Below are positions 1 to 9,621 of a stretch of DNA of 64,000 nt, in pieces (position 1 is the stretch's first letter; the number at the start of each line of letters is the position of its first letter). The translations under genes were made by a program, and so were the position numbers. This DNA is from Fibrobacter sp. (GTDB taxonomy: Bacteria; Fibrobacterota; Chitinivibrionia; Chitinivibrionales; Chitinispirillaceae), in the NCBI GenBank assembly GCA_012519985.1, contig JAAYPC010000046.1, forward strand, positions 17,967 through 81,966. The letters are read 5' to 3'. The notes under the pieces are model-generated. The model was given only the letters and a program-made list of their open reading frames with translations, had not been told where the DNA came from and did not search any database.

Positions 1-2
1 TT

Positions 3-599
3 TTCGGTAAGAATTTTCCCCAGACTACAATAGCTGAGATCTCCTCAAAACACCGGTTTCCATGTTTTGTCAAAGCTCCACAATCCGGTTCCAGCCGTCT
101 TATGGGAAAAGCAGACTCAATAGAATCACTTTCCAGAATGCTGACTGAGCTGAGGCAATGTTCCCCCAACATTCTCATTGAGTCGGCAGTCAATGGTATC
201 GAATTCACCTGCGCAGTAATTGAAGAACCCGACGGTACACTTACCGCCTTACCTCCCATCGAGATTCGGCCCAAAACATCTTTTTTCGATTATACTGCCA
301 AATATACCGATGGGGCTTCCGAAGAGATTGTTCCGGCTCCTTACCCCGAAGAATTACTGGAGAGAATAAAGGCGGCAGCCTTAACAGCGCATAACATTCT
401 TGGCTGCAGCGGGGTTTCCAGAACAGACATGATCTATAGTGATGACAAACTTTTTGTACTTGAAACCAATACCCTTCCGGGTTTCACCCGCAACTCTCTT
501 CTTCCAAAAGCATTTATGGCTGCAGGTGGAAGTTATGCCCAACTTCTCGACAAATTAATCCAATCCGCTCTTTTCAGAAAAAAAACCGGTGCATTATGA
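3..599 (+). CDS. ddl: D-alanine--D-alanine ligase, C-terminal part (5' end outside window)
   Basis: This ATP-grasp ligase joins two D-alanines for peptidoglycan precursor synthesis in the cytoplasm. The reading frame is open from the left edge: residues before the ATG at 102 read KHRFPCFVKAPQSGSSRLMG, which matches the ATP-binding segment of Ddl, so the ATG at 102 is internal and the gene is truncated by the window. The C-terminal motif ETNTLPGFTRNSLLPKAF is the family's metal- and substrate-binding signature. Its stop overlaps the tsaB start (ATGA), so the two are probably translationally coupled. The family call is firm; only about the last 198 residues are visible. Confidence 0.9.
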   Translation, partial: FGKNFPQTTIAEISSKHRFPCFVKAPQSGSSRLMGKADSIESLSRMLTELRQCSPNILIESAVNGIEFTCAVIEEPDGTLTALPPIEIRPKTSFFDYTAKYTDGASEEIVPAPYPEELLERIKAAALTAHNILGCSGVSRTDMIYSDDKLFVLETNTLPGFTRNSLLPKAFMAAGGSYAQLLDKLIQSALFRKKTGAL

Positions 600-1300
600 G
601 CTGGGTTCTGGGAATAGATACATCATCTGTTGATCTGGGAGCAGGTCTTTTCAAAGGTGATACCGCAATAGCATCTTACTCCCGTTTCATCAGGAATTCA
701 CATGCCGAACACATAGCACATACTGTCGATATGCTTTTAAAGATCAATAAGGTCGATCCATCAGAAATCAATCGTCTGGCAGTAACCATCGGCCCCGGTT
801 CCTTTACCGGTTTGAGGATCGGTCTGGCCTTTGCCAAAGGTTTTTGTTTTGGCAATCCTGATGCACTCATTTTACCGGTGTCATCACTTGAAGTGATGGC
901 TTACGCCGCTCAAAGGTCATCAGCAAGAATACTTACTGCAATTGACGCCAGAAATGACGAGGTGTTTCTGGCTTCTTTTCGTTTCAGTCAGGAAAAGCTG
1001 ATCAGACTTACCGACGATTCAGTTTGTAGCATAGAAGAATTCAGAGAATTGGTGAAACCGGATGACCTAGTCATCACAGATACAATGGGATACAGCAGAA
1101 GTACGGCTTTTGATTTCCTGAAGCAACATCCCTGGTTTTATCCTGTTGAAAAGTTTCCTGTGCAAAGAGGCCTTTTCTGCTCTTTGCGCGGATCTCAGGC
1201 TCTTAATGAACCACAATTATGGAAAAAACATTCCGACATTCTTCCCCGTTACCTTCGCATGTCATCTGCACAGGTAAAACTGAAGGAAAAGTGTTTATGA
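596..1300 (+). CDS. tsaB: tRNA threonylcarbamoyladenosine biosynthesis protein TsaB (YeaZ)
   Basis: TsaB is the non-catalytic partner of TsaD in making t6A37 on ANN-decoding tRNAs. The N-terminus WVLGIDTSSVDLGAGLF is the ASKHA-fold opening strand, and IGPGSFTGLRIGLAFAKGF is the highly conserved TsaB signature. At 234 aa it has the usual length. It overlaps ddl upstream by four bases and its TGA overlaps the ATG of the following phosphatase gene, so these genes form one plus-strand operon. No odd features. Confidence 0.95.
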   Translation: MSWVLGIDTSSVDLGAGLFKGDTAIASYSRFIRNSHAEHIAHTVDMLLKINKVDPSEINRLAVTIGPGSFTGLRIGLAFAKGFCFGNPDALILPVSSLEVMAYAAQRSSARILTAIDARNDEVFLASFRFSQEKLIRLTDDSVCSIEEFRELVKPDDLVITDTMGYSRSTAFDFLKQHPWFYPVEKFPVQRGLFCSLRGSQALNEPQLWKKHSDILPRYLRMSSAQVKLKEKCL

Positions 1301-2568
1301 ATCAAGCGGTGCTGTTTATTTTCATCGGTGCTTTTCTGGTAATCCTGCCAGGTATTTTGTTTTTTTTTTACCGCAGATATCCGTTTCATCTGATATATAA
1401 AAGCAAGACTGATCTTCAGGAGATGCTTGATGGTATTGAGGATCCGCTGGCTGTTATTACCGATGAATACATAGTCAGACGCACTAATAAAGCTTATATT
1501 ACTCTGGTATCCAAAGATTTTTCCGATGTAATCGGGCAGAAATGTTTTACTCTGTTACGTAAAAGAGCCAGTCCCTGTGAAGATTGTTTACTGAAAAAAT
1601 CAATGGACTCCAAAACCATTCAAAAGATAGAACGTGCTGCGCATCCTTGTGGCTCAGGTGCAGTATCTATCAGTTTTTCACCAACCCGTTTTTCGATAGA
1701 CAATGAGCATTCCTGTATTATCGAGCATATCAGGGATATTTCCCTTTTAGAGGAATTAAAAAATAATCTTGAGAAAAAAAACCGCACTCTTGCCGGGACC
1801 ATGAAAAACCTTAAAGCAGCTCAACAGAACATAAGAGAAGAGTTGCGTCTGGCCAGGCTAATCCAGCAAAGCATTCTTCCCAAACAGGCACCATCGGTTT
1901 CCGGGCTCAAAATTTCTCTTACTTACCATCCCATAACCGATGTCGGTGGTGATATATATGATTTCATCCGCTTCTCGCCTACCCGGTTAGGGGTTTTTGT
2001 AGGTGATGCATCCGGTCATGGACTGGCCGCTGCATTTGTAGCCACAATTTCAAAAATGTCACTATATAACCATAGTAAAAGCGAGATGCCGGTATGTGAT
2101 CTTCTCTCCCATATAAACAACGATCTCCTTAATAACATTCACACCGGACATTATCTTACCTGTTTTTGGGGAATATTTGATCTGGAAAAAAATACCCTAA
2201 CTTTCAGCAGAGCCGGCCATCCCATACCAGTACTTATCAAAAAAGACGGATCACTTATTCCACTCAAAACCGCAGGTACATTCATCGGACTTATTACCGA
2301 TACTCAGTTTGAGCATCAGACAATAAGTTTCGAAAAAGGCGACCGCTTTTATATATTTACCGATGGGATCTATGAAGTACTGGAATCCAATAACAGTGAA
2401 GACACTCTTCTGGGCTATGATCGTTTCGTTGATATGCTGATAGAATGCAGAAATTATCCTTTTGGAAAGGTAATCTCCACTATTCAGTCCAAACTGAAAA
2501 GTTATACCTATGAAGATGACTACACACTTATTGCCCTTGAATCCACAGCCAATAAATCACAGGGATAA
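1297..2568 (+). CDS. Membrane-anchored PAS / SpoIIE-family (PP2C) serine phosphatase
   Basis: Likely a RsbU/SpoIIE-type protein phosphatase acting on an anti-sigma antagonist (STAS) protein. The ORF track opens at 1219, but the ATG at 1297 overlaps the tsaB stop (ATGA) and gives an N-terminal membrane helix (about residues 5-25), so I use it (423 aa). A PAS-like region follows (about 40-150, with four cysteines), then a coiled coil (about 155-190), and a PP2C core from about 190 with the start motif LARLIQQSILPKQ and metal-binding acidic residues in DVGGDIYDF, GDASGHG and FTDGIYE. The STAS protein at 12.7 kb is a possible target, but this is only inference. Confidence 0.85.
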   Translation: MNQAVLFIFIGAFLVILPGILFFFYRRYPFHLIYKSKTDLQEMLDGIEDPLAVITDEYIVRRTNKAYITLVSKDFSDVIGQKCFTLLRKRASPCEDCLLKKSMDSKTIQKIERAAHPCGSGAVSISFSPTRFSIDNEHSCIIEHIRDISLLEELKNNLEKKNRTLAGTMKNLKAAQQNIREELRLARLIQQSILPKQAPSVSGLKISLTYHPITDVGGDIYDFIRFSPTRLGVFVGDASGHGLAAAFVATISKMSLYNHSKSEMPVCDLLSHINNDLLNNIHTGHYLTCFWGIFDLEKNTLTFSRAGHPIPVLIKKDGSLIPLKTAGTFIGLITDTQFEHQTISFEKGDRFYIFTDGIYEVLESNNSEDTLLGYDRFVDMLIECRNYPFGKVISTIQSKLKSYTYEDDYTLIALESTANKSQG

Positions 2569-2577
2569 CACATCGGT

Positions 2578-3663
2578 ATGCGTTTTATTTTGTTTAAAAT
2601 TTCTGTTCTCCTGATAATCCTTGCTACAGCATCTTTTGCTGACAGTATTCCAGAACAAAGGATTGATTCTGTTCCTGAACCTAATTTGCTCTCAGATTCA
2701 TCTTATGCCAATACAGACACATCTGAAGTATCTGACAGTATTATTCAAATACCGGACTCGACATCTGCAAAATCGGAAACTGTGCCCCTGAACCCGGAAA
2801 TACCCCCACCAGACTCTATCAAACCATCTAATGGTCTTTTTCTGGGGTTCGGTGCAGGAGTAACGCTGGGCAATCTACCACTGCTTCCTCTGTGGAAGAA
2901 TTCACTTCCTGATTCGTTACCAGATTTGGGTCTGCAGACAAATTCATTTATCATACATGCTGATACATCACTGCCGGACTCATTGCAGATATCAGATACT
3001 TCGCTGCTTGAATTCAAGATAAAAGAACAAGCCAGCGTTTATAACATGACCTTTCCCGTACGATTGTCAATATCCAGACTAAGTGATAAAAGTCTCTTAC
3101 GAGCATCTCTGACCTATTCTCTTATTTATAAGAATCAAAAGTACATCGTGTTTGCTGCAGACGATACCTTAAACCGGCGAATCGATATGAAACAGAAACT
3201 TTTTCTTCACTCAGCGGCTTTGGAAGTAAATTACGGTTTAAAGATACCGCCGCAATATTTTTCAATCGAATCAATCGAGAAAAGTTACTTTTTTGTCGGA
3301 CTGGGAATTTCACCGGTATTGTATCTGAAAAACATAAGGGATATTGACAACAAGTCCAAAGACCAGAGAATGCAGCAGGTCGAAAACAGCATCAGAGAAA
3401 GTGGCAAGAATCTGAGTGCACTGGGCACTACTTTTACTTTCAAGACCGGAATTTCTGCAATCCGCCGTCTCTCTTCAAACGGAACAGCGGAGATCAGTCT
3501 TTGCTATACTTTAAACTGGTTTGACTATTTTTACAATAATGGAAAGAGAATTCAGAAAAGCAACCTAAGCGGCAATATTGAAGATAAAGGTGATTTATCT
3601 TTTCTGTCGAACCGGTTTGAGATAGGAGTTACGTTATATAGACAGGTTTCGAAGGGAAAATAA
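2578..3663 (+). CDS. Secreted hypothetical protein, possible outer-membrane beta-barrel
   Basis: I do not recognise this family. A clear signal peptide (MRFILFKISVLLIILATASFA) is followed by about 70 residues rich in Ser, Asp, Pro and Thr that look disordered. From about residue 85 alternating hydrophobic strands appear (GLFLGFGAGVTLGNLPLLPL, FFVGLGISPVLYL, FEIGVTLYRQV), with an aromatic-containing C-terminal strand, as in small outer-membrane barrels. It starts 9 bp after the SpoIIE-type phosphatase and is probably the last gene of the ddl-tsaB operon. Function unknown. Confidence 0.6.
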   Translation: MRFILFKISVLLIILATASFADSIPEQRIDSVPEPNLLSDSSYANTDTSEVSDSIIQIPDSTSAKSETVPLNPEIPPPDSIKPSNGLFLGFGAGVTLGNLPLLPLWKNSLPDSLPDLGLQTNSFIIHADTSLPDSLQISDTSLLEFKIKEQASVYNMTFPVRLSISRLSDKSLLRASLTYSLIYKNQKYIVFAADDTLNRRIDMKQKLFLHSAALEVNYGLKIPPQYFSIESIEKSYFFVGLGISPVLYLKNIRDIDNKSKDQRMQQVENSIRESGKNLSALGTTFTFKTGISAIRRLSSNGTAEISLCYTLNWFDYFYNNGKRIQKSNLSGNIEDKGDLSFLSNRFEIGVTLYRQVSKGK

Positions 3664-3858
3664 CGTAAATAATGTTAAGTCGCCAAAATAAGAAATAATA
3701 TCAAAACAATATCTAATCAGAAGTAATATGAAAAAATTTCTAAACAAACAATGAGAATGGAAAAGACTTTTTACACTCAGGGCTTGTCAAATCAGGTATT
3801 GTTTCTGATTCTTTTTCCCGATTATTTCTGATTTTCTGCCAGGATTCCTTGCTGACCC

Positions 3859-4527
3859 ATGGTACAAAAAAGCAGTGATATAGATAAAGTGTATGAGCTC
3901 CTTAAGCAGGAGTTTCACAAGCATCGCATGCCGGTTGTTGATCTTATTGAAACTCAGACCAAAGATCCTTTTAAAGTGCTTCTTACTACAATCATGAGTG
4001 CGCGAACCAAAGATGAAACCACCATTTTGGCCGCCAGGAGGTTGTTTCAGAGAGTATCAACTCCTGCAGATCTGAGCTCACTCAGCATCAAAGATATCGA
4101 ATCATTGATTTATCCGGTAGGATTTTATCGCGAAAAAGCGAAAAGCCTTAAAAAACTTCCTCAGGTTCTAAATGATTTATTTGCAGGTCAGATTCCTTCC
4201 ACAGTTGAGGAACTGGTTCAATTACCGGGAGTGGGTCGGAAAACTGCTAATCTGGTGGTAGCAGTTGCTTTTAACAAGCCTGCGGTGTGTGTGGATATTC
4301 ACGTGCACAGGATTTTTAATCGTCTGGGATATCTGAAGACTTCGACACCACTGGAAACCGAGATGAAATTAAGGGAATGGCTTCCTGTAAAGTACTGGAC
4401 CACCTTTAATTCCTATTTCGTTTCGTTCGGTCAACATACATGTCGTCCGATAAATCCATACTGCAATCGTTGCCCCGTTTATGATTACTGCAGCAGAATC
4501 GATGTAATAAGTACACATCTTAAGTAA
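3859..4527 (+). CDS. nth: Endonuclease III (DNA glycosylase/AP lyase)
   Basis: Base-excision repair glycosylase that removes oxidised pyrimidines and cleaves the abasic site. The helix-hairpin-helix LPGVGRKTANLVVAVAF contains the catalytic lysine; the catalytic aspartate lies in AVCVDIHVHR. Four cysteines in CRPINPYCNRCPVYDYC (C-x6-C-x2-C-x5-C) bind the 4Fe-4S cluster. At 222 aa it is the normal size. It stands alone on the plus strand, about 195 bp after the previous gene. Confidence 0.95.
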   Translation: MVQKSSDIDKVYELLKQEFHKHRMPVVDLIETQTKDPFKVLLTTIMSARTKDETTILAARRLFQRVSTPADLSSLSIKDIESLIYPVGFYREKAKSLKKLPQVLNDLFAGQIPSTVEELVQLPGVGRKTANLVVAVAFNKPAVCVDIHVHRIFNRLGYLKTSTPLETEMKLREWLPVKYWTTFNSYFVSFGQHTCRPINPYCNRCPVYDYCSRIDVISTHLK

Positions 4528-4614
4528 AAAAATTCCAACCCTAAAGCAGATAATTTTTCTCCCTTGGCACATATATTGTTGCTTCTTTTTTCATTATAGA
4601 AATGAGGGAGGGAT

Positions 4615-5418
4615 ATGAAAAAATGCAGCGTGTTTTTTCCTTTAATTTTACTTTTAATCCTTTGCCAACCAACCCCGGAAACCGGCAGAAGACAACTGAA
4701 TCTGGTATCCGAAGAGGAACTTTTTAAACTCAGTTTCGAACAATACCAGGAGTATTTAAATACACACGAAGTAATCACCGGTACCGAAGATGCAGAGTTG
4801 GTCAAGAGTGTGGGTAGTAATATTCAAAAAGCAGTTGAGCAGTATTATAAGGATAACCCTGAAAAACTCAAGCGATACCGCTGGGAATTCAATCTGATAG
4901 AAGACACCGCCATAAATGCTTTTGCCATGCCTGGAGGTAAGGTGGCAGTTCTGAGTCCGATACTTCTGGTAACCCAAAATGCAGCAGGATTAGCTTTTGT
5001 GGTTGGGCATGAAGCCGCGCATTCGGTGGCCAACCATGCTAATGAAAGATTGAGCCAACTTTTAATCGCAGAATTAGGTGGAATGGTTCTGTCGGAAGCT
5101 TTGCAAAAACAACCTCAGAAGACCCGTGAGCTTGCCCTTGCTGCTTATGGTTTAGGTGCTCAGGTAGGAATAATTCTTCCATATAGCAGAATCCAGGAAG
5201 AGGAAGCGGATCGGTTGGGTTTGATCTTTATGGCCATGGCTGGTTATGATCCGGAAGAATCCATCGGTTTTTTGGAAAGGATGATGGAAATTCAAAAGGG
5301 GCAGCAGCCACCGGAATTTCTAAGCACTCACCCAGCAGAGGAAAATAGAATCGAGGAGATTAAGAAGTTATTGCCGGAGGCCAGGAAATATTATAGAAAT
5401 CCAGAGCAAGAGGGATGA
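4615..5418 (+). CDS. M48-family zinc metalloprotease, lipoprotein
   Basis: A periplasmic lipoprotein protease related to BepA/LoiP, which act in outer-membrane protein quality control. The N-terminus LILLLILC is a lipobox, so the mature protein is probably lipid-anchored at that Cys. The zinc site is HEAAH (about residue 140) with the third ligand in EEEADRLGLIFMAMAGYDP. The motif FAMPGGKVAVLSPIL precedes it, as in M48 peptidases, and STHPAEENRIEEI near the end is also typical. No TPR domain follows, so it resembles the short LoiP form. RBS GAGGGAG lies just before the ATG. Confidence 0.9.
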   Translation: MKKCSVFFPLILLLILCQPTPETGRRQLNLVSEEELFKLSFEQYQEYLNTHEVITGTEDAELVKSVGSNIQKAVEQYYKDNPEKLKRYRWEFNLIEDTAINAFAMPGGKVAVLSPILLVTQNAAGLAFVVGHEAAHSVANHANERLSQLLIAELGGMVLSEALQKQPQKTRELALAAYGLGAQVGIILPYSRIQEEEADRLGLIFMAMAGYDPEESIGFLERMMEIQKGQQPPEFLSTHPAEENRIEEIKKLLPEARKYYRNPEQEG

Positions 5419-5462
5419 TTTGGGATTTGAGTTTTTTTGGGGATTTTCTGGTTCTGATCAAT

Positions 5463-5618
5463 GGGGACGGAGGAAACTTCATATTGAACCGCGATGATTA
5501 TGGTTGAATAAAAAGGTTTCTGGATCGTTTCTATATGGGAAGTTTTGCATGAAAAACTGGGCAATTTCAGATCGGCTTACCTTGACCGATACAGATATGA
5601 AAAGGTTCCTCCGTCCCC
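5463..5618. repeat. MITE/REP-like element with 13-bp terminal inverted repeats
   Basis: GGGGACGGAGGAA at 5463-5475 is mirrored exactly by TTCCTCCGTCCCC at 5606-5618, enclosing about 156 bp with no convincing gene (the 86-aa plus ORF here runs into the antisense of the MscS gene). A further copy of the same 13-mer occurs at 55896-55908. Similar GGGGACGG-type ends occur in REP-like elements of many genomes; whether this one is mobile is unknown. Confidence 0.6.
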
Positions 5619-5632
5619 AGGTTCGTCAAAAC

Positions 5633-7867
5633 CTATCCCGAAATTCCCTCCAATGACTCGTTTCTGGTCTCATCTTTTTTCTGCTGTGAACTTTCCGAAG
5701 GCGCTCCCTCCAGTTTCAGTGGAAATGGTTTTGACATCTCATCAAAATACAAGGCCCTATGTGGCAATGCTATCCGGATCCCTTCCTTGTCAAATTTACG
5801 TTTGATCCGGAGGTTCATCTCTCTTCCTACATACCACTGTTTTATCGGCTGGGTTTTTATCCTGGCCTTGATAACCACTGCAAAATCTGCAAAACGATCA
5901 ACACCCTGAATCTCCAGCGGCTCCAATATCAAATCTTTATAACCCGGATCTGCAATAATCTCTTCTCCCACTTCTTTTAAAGCTTTTATTACTCTATCAA
6001 TATTTTCACTGTAAGAGACACTGATCTCAAACACATAAAAAGAAAACTCCTGGGTCATATTGGAAAGCGAGTTTATAGAGCCATTGGGGAAAACATGAAC
6101 CGTCCCGTCAACCGATCTTAAAACCGTTGTCCTAAGATTTACCTGTACAACTGCTCCTCCGGTTCCGTTAATTATTGCCACATCCCCCACCCTGATCCGG
6201 TTTTCAAATATCAGAAACAATCCACTAATTATATCTCTAACCAGGTTCTGTGCTCCAAAACCTACTGCCAGACCGATTATCCCAACTCCTGCAAGCATCG
6301 CTTTGATATCAAAACCGAGCTCATCCATTACCATAATAACCGCTAAGGAAACAACCCCACCTATTGCCATCTTCTGCATGACATTACCCAGTGTGTCAAC
6401 TCTCTTCTCTATTTCAATAGAACTACTTAAGTTTGAACTTTTCATGTGAGTTGTCGCCTCTTTTCTCATCCTTTCAATGATAATTTTAGTCAGTTGAATG
6501 AGAATAAATGTTCCAACCAAAATTGATATGACCCGAAATGCTGTTTTCAGGTATGCATTTTTTAAACCTAAAACGCCACCCAGGCTCATCCCCCAAACCT
6601 GAGATATTGCAATAACAGAAATCGCAATTATGACAAATAGTACCGTTCTTCTGATAAGAACCATGTTTTTGGAAAGAAATTCTGAAAACTCAGATATCCC
6701 GTTTGAAGTGCTTTGAAGTGATCTTTTATAATTAAGTAGAATAGAATTCCACACAACTATGAGAAATACCGAAAAAGTCATTATAAGACATGACAGCAGC
6801 ACCCCTGCAGCTATCTTTTCGTATGCATTCTTGTACCCTGCCAGCCAAACAAGCGTCATAAGCAGCAAAAACACGAACGCGATATAATTGATCCTTAAAA
6901 GAACAATTTTTATTATCAAAATCATTACCTTTGGAAGAGCTTTTCTTTCCATAGATTTGGTTGTAAACCATTGGGTGATCGGATAACGGTATCTTTTAAG
7001 CAGTGAAGGAATCCAGCAGAGAATGATAACCTGATAGAAAAGAGATAATATCAGAGCAACTCCGGGCAACAGGCTATTGGTAAAACAGTAAAAAATGTAA
7101 ACAATCAAAGAAAACCGGATAAAAATGAGCAAATTCCTGATTACAGCCGCAGAAGCTTCATTACTGAATGAAAACAACGGATATTTACGGTTCCATACGA
7201 TATTTACTACTGCGCGGGCTGCAACATAAACCAGTAATGCTAAAAGAATCTTCTTTATAATTATGCCGAGCTCAAAACCAACTGGAATCAAAACAAAGGT
7301 CAGTCCCATGCCTATTAGAGAGAATGAAAAAGCACTCTTAGTGAGTAAACAAGCTGTTATACCTGCTATTTTGGTATAATTATTATTGGCTTTATCTGCG
7401 ATTTTCCGAAGATGTTTACCGGTTCGCCAAAAAAATACCCCAGCAAGTCCGCCTGAAACGATTGCTATCAGAAGAATTATTAAAAATGAATAGAGCCATT
7501 CAAGATTTCCTTCATTCGTTAATTGGAAGTTTATCTTTGAAATCTTCTGTGGAACTGAGAGCAGCTCTTTTTGTATCTGAACACTCTTTTGAACCACTCC
7601 TTTTTTAAATATCGCAAATATTGAATGTAAATTTGATGAGAACCTTTCGCTTTTTTCAGTTGTATCGATGGCAGCAAGCTTACGGGCATCACGTATTTCC
7701 CGTAACCTGGATACCAACTCACTTATCTTCTGACTGTCTTCCAGAAACATTATAGTCGATTCTAATTCTTTATCGCTGAAAAACTCTTTAGAAGAATCTT
7801 GTTCTGAGGCAAAAACAGAACTGAAAAGAAGAAGACAGATAAAAATCCAGGCATTTTTATATTTCAT
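5633..7867 (-). CDS. Large MscS-family mechanosensitive channel
   Basis: Probably a tension-gated inner-membrane channel that protects against hypo-osmotic shock. A signal peptide (about 1-20) and a coiled-coil periplasmic stretch (to about 110) precede about ten membrane helices. The MscS core sits at about 500-700: the pore helix MLAGVGIIGLAVGFGAQNLV, then SGLFLIFENRIRVGD and the beta domain with LRTTVLRSVDGTVHVFPNGS. At 744 aa it belongs with the long MscK/YbdG-like members. The C-terminal tail after about 705 is polar. Transcribed alone on the minus strand. Confidence 0.92.
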   Translation of the reverse strand: MKYKNAWIFICLLLFSSVFASEQDSSKEFFSDKELESTIMFLEDSQKISELVSRLREIRDARKLAAIDTTEKSERFSSNLHSIFAIFKKGVVQKSVQIQKELLSVPQKISKINFQLTNEGNLEWLYSFLIILLIAIVSGGLAGVFFWRTGKHLRKIADKANNNYTKIAGITACLLTKSAFSFSLIGMGLTFVLIPVGFELGIIIKKILLALLVYVAARAVVNIVWNRKYPLFSFSNEASAAVIRNLLIFIRFSLIVYIFYCFTNSLLPGVALILSLFYQVIILCWIPSLLKRYRYPITQWFTTKSMERKALPKVMILIIKIVLLRINYIAFVFLLLMTLVWLAGYKNAYEKIAAGVLLSCLIMTFSVFLIVVWNSILLNYKRSLQSTSNGISEFSEFLSKNMVLIRRTVLFVIIAISVIAISQVWGMSLGGVLGLKNAYLKTAFRVISILVGTFILIQLTKIIIERMRKEATTHMKSSNLSSSIEIEKRVDTLGNVMQKMAIGGVVSLAVIMVMDELGFDIKAMLAGVGIIGLAVGFGAQNLVRDIISGLFLIFENRIRVGDVAIINGTGGAVVQVNLRTTVLRSVDGTVHVFPNGSINSLSNMTQEFSFYVFEISVSYSENIDRVIKALKEVGEEIIADPGYKDLILEPLEIQGVDRFADFAVVIKARIKTQPIKQWYVGREMNLRIKRKFDKEGIRIALPHRALYFDEMSKPFPLKLEGAPSESSQQKKDETRNESLEGISG

Positions 7868-8066
7868 AATTCTCCCTATTTTCTGAAATGCTTTCCTGAG
7901 CCAGTAAATAACCTAAGTATTTTTGTTATAAACAGATTAGCATTTAAACAGCTAAAATAAAACATCTTATAACGAGGATCTATAAGGAACTTGAATTCTG
8001 GACCGGATGCGTGCCACTTTGTGATTTCTTAATTAGCTCCTCTGAGCCTTATTCACCGGTTCACTG

Positions 8067-8282
8067 TTACTCCTTGCAATAATGTGAAACAAGGTATTCA
8101 AGTTTATCTGCCTTTATAATATGTTCAGAGCTTTCAAATTTGTGGCATTCCATTATACCTACCAGCTCATCATAAAGATTTGGCAATTGCAAAATATCAC
8201 ACAATTGTTCTTTTATCCACTTATCATATGCAATCGGGTATTTTCTTTTTGAAATAAATAAAGCTTGAAGGAACTCTTCCAT
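8067..8282 (-). pseudogene. C-terminal remnant of a nucleotidyltransferase-like (DUF4037-type) protein
   Basis: This 71-aa frame reads FISKRKYPIAYDKWIKEQL and ends KADKLEYLVSHYCKE, which resembles, from memory, the C-terminal helical part of nucleotidyltransferase-fold proteins. No catalytic N-terminal part is present: upstream in this frame the sequence loses any such character at about 8283, where the M28 peptidase gene takes over in another frame. I read it as the surviving 3' end of a deleted gene. The overlap with the peptidase C-terminus (8213-8282) is therefore a deletion scar. Confidence 0.5.
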
Positions 8283-9331
8283 TGATGATAAAGACGTTTG
8301 AATGATTGAAAGTATAATCCTCTCTCTACATTGGCAGGAGGTGCCGGAATTTCCATTATCTTTATGATAGTGGCAATGACGGTTTTTGCTACTTCCTGTA
8401 TTAAAGGCAATGACAGATTTCCCACAGTATCTTCACAGGTATGATACCATTTGTAACCTGCCGAATCATGCTCAAATCGCTCGATATTTGCCAGACAAGG
8501 ATACCCTGCAATCTGGAAATAATAATTATCACTGGGAAGAGGATTGCGCACTATTATTTCAGGGAACATATTGGAATATTCCAGTGCCGCGTCGCATTCG
8601 ATTCTTGCCAGATAAATTGTACTGGAGTCGCATAGCACTTTTATCCCGAAAGCTCCACCAATCCATCCCACCATATCCAGGTTGAGTAGAGTACAAATTC
8701 TTTTTTTACTTTTAATCATAGATTCTGCAGTTGCCTTGCTGCCCACAAGTCCAATATCCTCACCGCTGAACCCGATAAGCAATAATGTATAAGGCAATTT
8801 CGCGTCTGCAAGAATCCTGGCTGCTTCCATGACAACCGAAACACCCGAACCGTTATCTTCAGCACCAGGTGCACAGTCAAGAGGCGTATCTGAAGTGGCA
8901 TCGATATGGGCACATAATATTATAACTGCATCCGGATCAACATTACCTTTGATAGAAGCAAATACGTTTCGCAGAGCAGTCCCTTTGTGAAAAACGGTAT
9001 CATACCAGACTGAATCGATTCCACAGTTATTGAAATACTCAAAAAGATATTTTTCTGCTGCCCGGCAGCTATCACTCAAAGCATATCTGGTCTTGAAATC
9101 CTGCAGACGCCTTAAATGAGCACCTATGGAGTCAATATTTACCATCGATACCCTTTTCAGGATCTCTTTGTGCAGATTTTCCTCTGCACAATCAGTAAAA
9201 GGACAGATTATAAATATGATTGCGGTAATATATAAGAACTTGAAAGCAAAACGAAAAGGCCAGGCTTGTTTTCGGTGAGCATTTATAAAAACTATTTCCT
9301 CTGTATTTTTAGGAGAGATCTTTTTTTGCAT
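8213..9331 (-). CDS. M28-family zinc aminopeptidase (exported)
   Basis: Exported M28 peptidase. A hydrophobic segment (FLYITAIIFIICPF, about residues 34-47) after a long basic N-terminus acts as signal or anchor; a downstream start is possible. Zinc-ligand motifs are visible in order: CAHIDAT, PGAEDNGSGVSV, GFSGEDIGLVGS, LLNLDMVG and WYHTCEDT. The family core ends near PAPPANVE. The last about 23 residues (SSFKLYLFQKENTRLHMISG) are encoded by DNA that in another frame looks like a nucleotidyltransferase remnant, so the native C-terminus has probably been replaced. Confidence 0.88.
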   Translation of the reverse strand: MQKKISPKNTEEIVFINAHRKQAWPFRFAFKFLYITAIIFIICPFTDCAEENLHKEILKRVSMVNIDSIGAHLRRLQDFKTRYALSDSCRAAEKYLFEYFNNCGIDSVWYDTVFHKGTALRNVFASIKGNVDPDAVIILCAHIDATSDTPLDCAPGAEDNGSGVSVVMEAARILADAKLPYTLLLIGFSGEDIGLVGSKATAESMIKSKKRICTLLNLDMVGWIGGAFGIKVLCDSSTIYLARIECDAALEYSNMFPEIIVRNPLPSDNYYFQIAGYPCLANIERFEHDSAGYKWYHTCEDTVGNLSLPLIQEVAKTVIATIIKIMEIPAPPANVERGLYFQSFKRLYHQWKSSFKLYLFQKENTRLHMISG

Positions 9332-9621
9332 TGAACATTAATCCGGCCGGTATGATTCCTTTCCCAGATTAAAGTAGATTTTGGCTTTGAATAAGTTCAA
9401 TTATTAAACTGAACCATGCCTGGTTGTGATCAGTAGAAGAACCATAAAAGGTTGGGAATGGATTAGTTTCCCCGTCCTCCGAATTACCTGAAGTGATTTA
9501 ATTCAACTCTATTCAGGTGTTCCATCTGCAATGTTATACGCATATTTTATAGGGAACCGGCTTTATTTTTGCTGTAAGCAGTTCACTCCCTGAACAGTTT
9601 TTTTTGAATCGGCATGTAGTT

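Noticed and set aside
5545-5805. 86-aa plus ORF over the MITE-like element
   Set aside because: Overlaps the antisense of the MscS gene and has no family residues.
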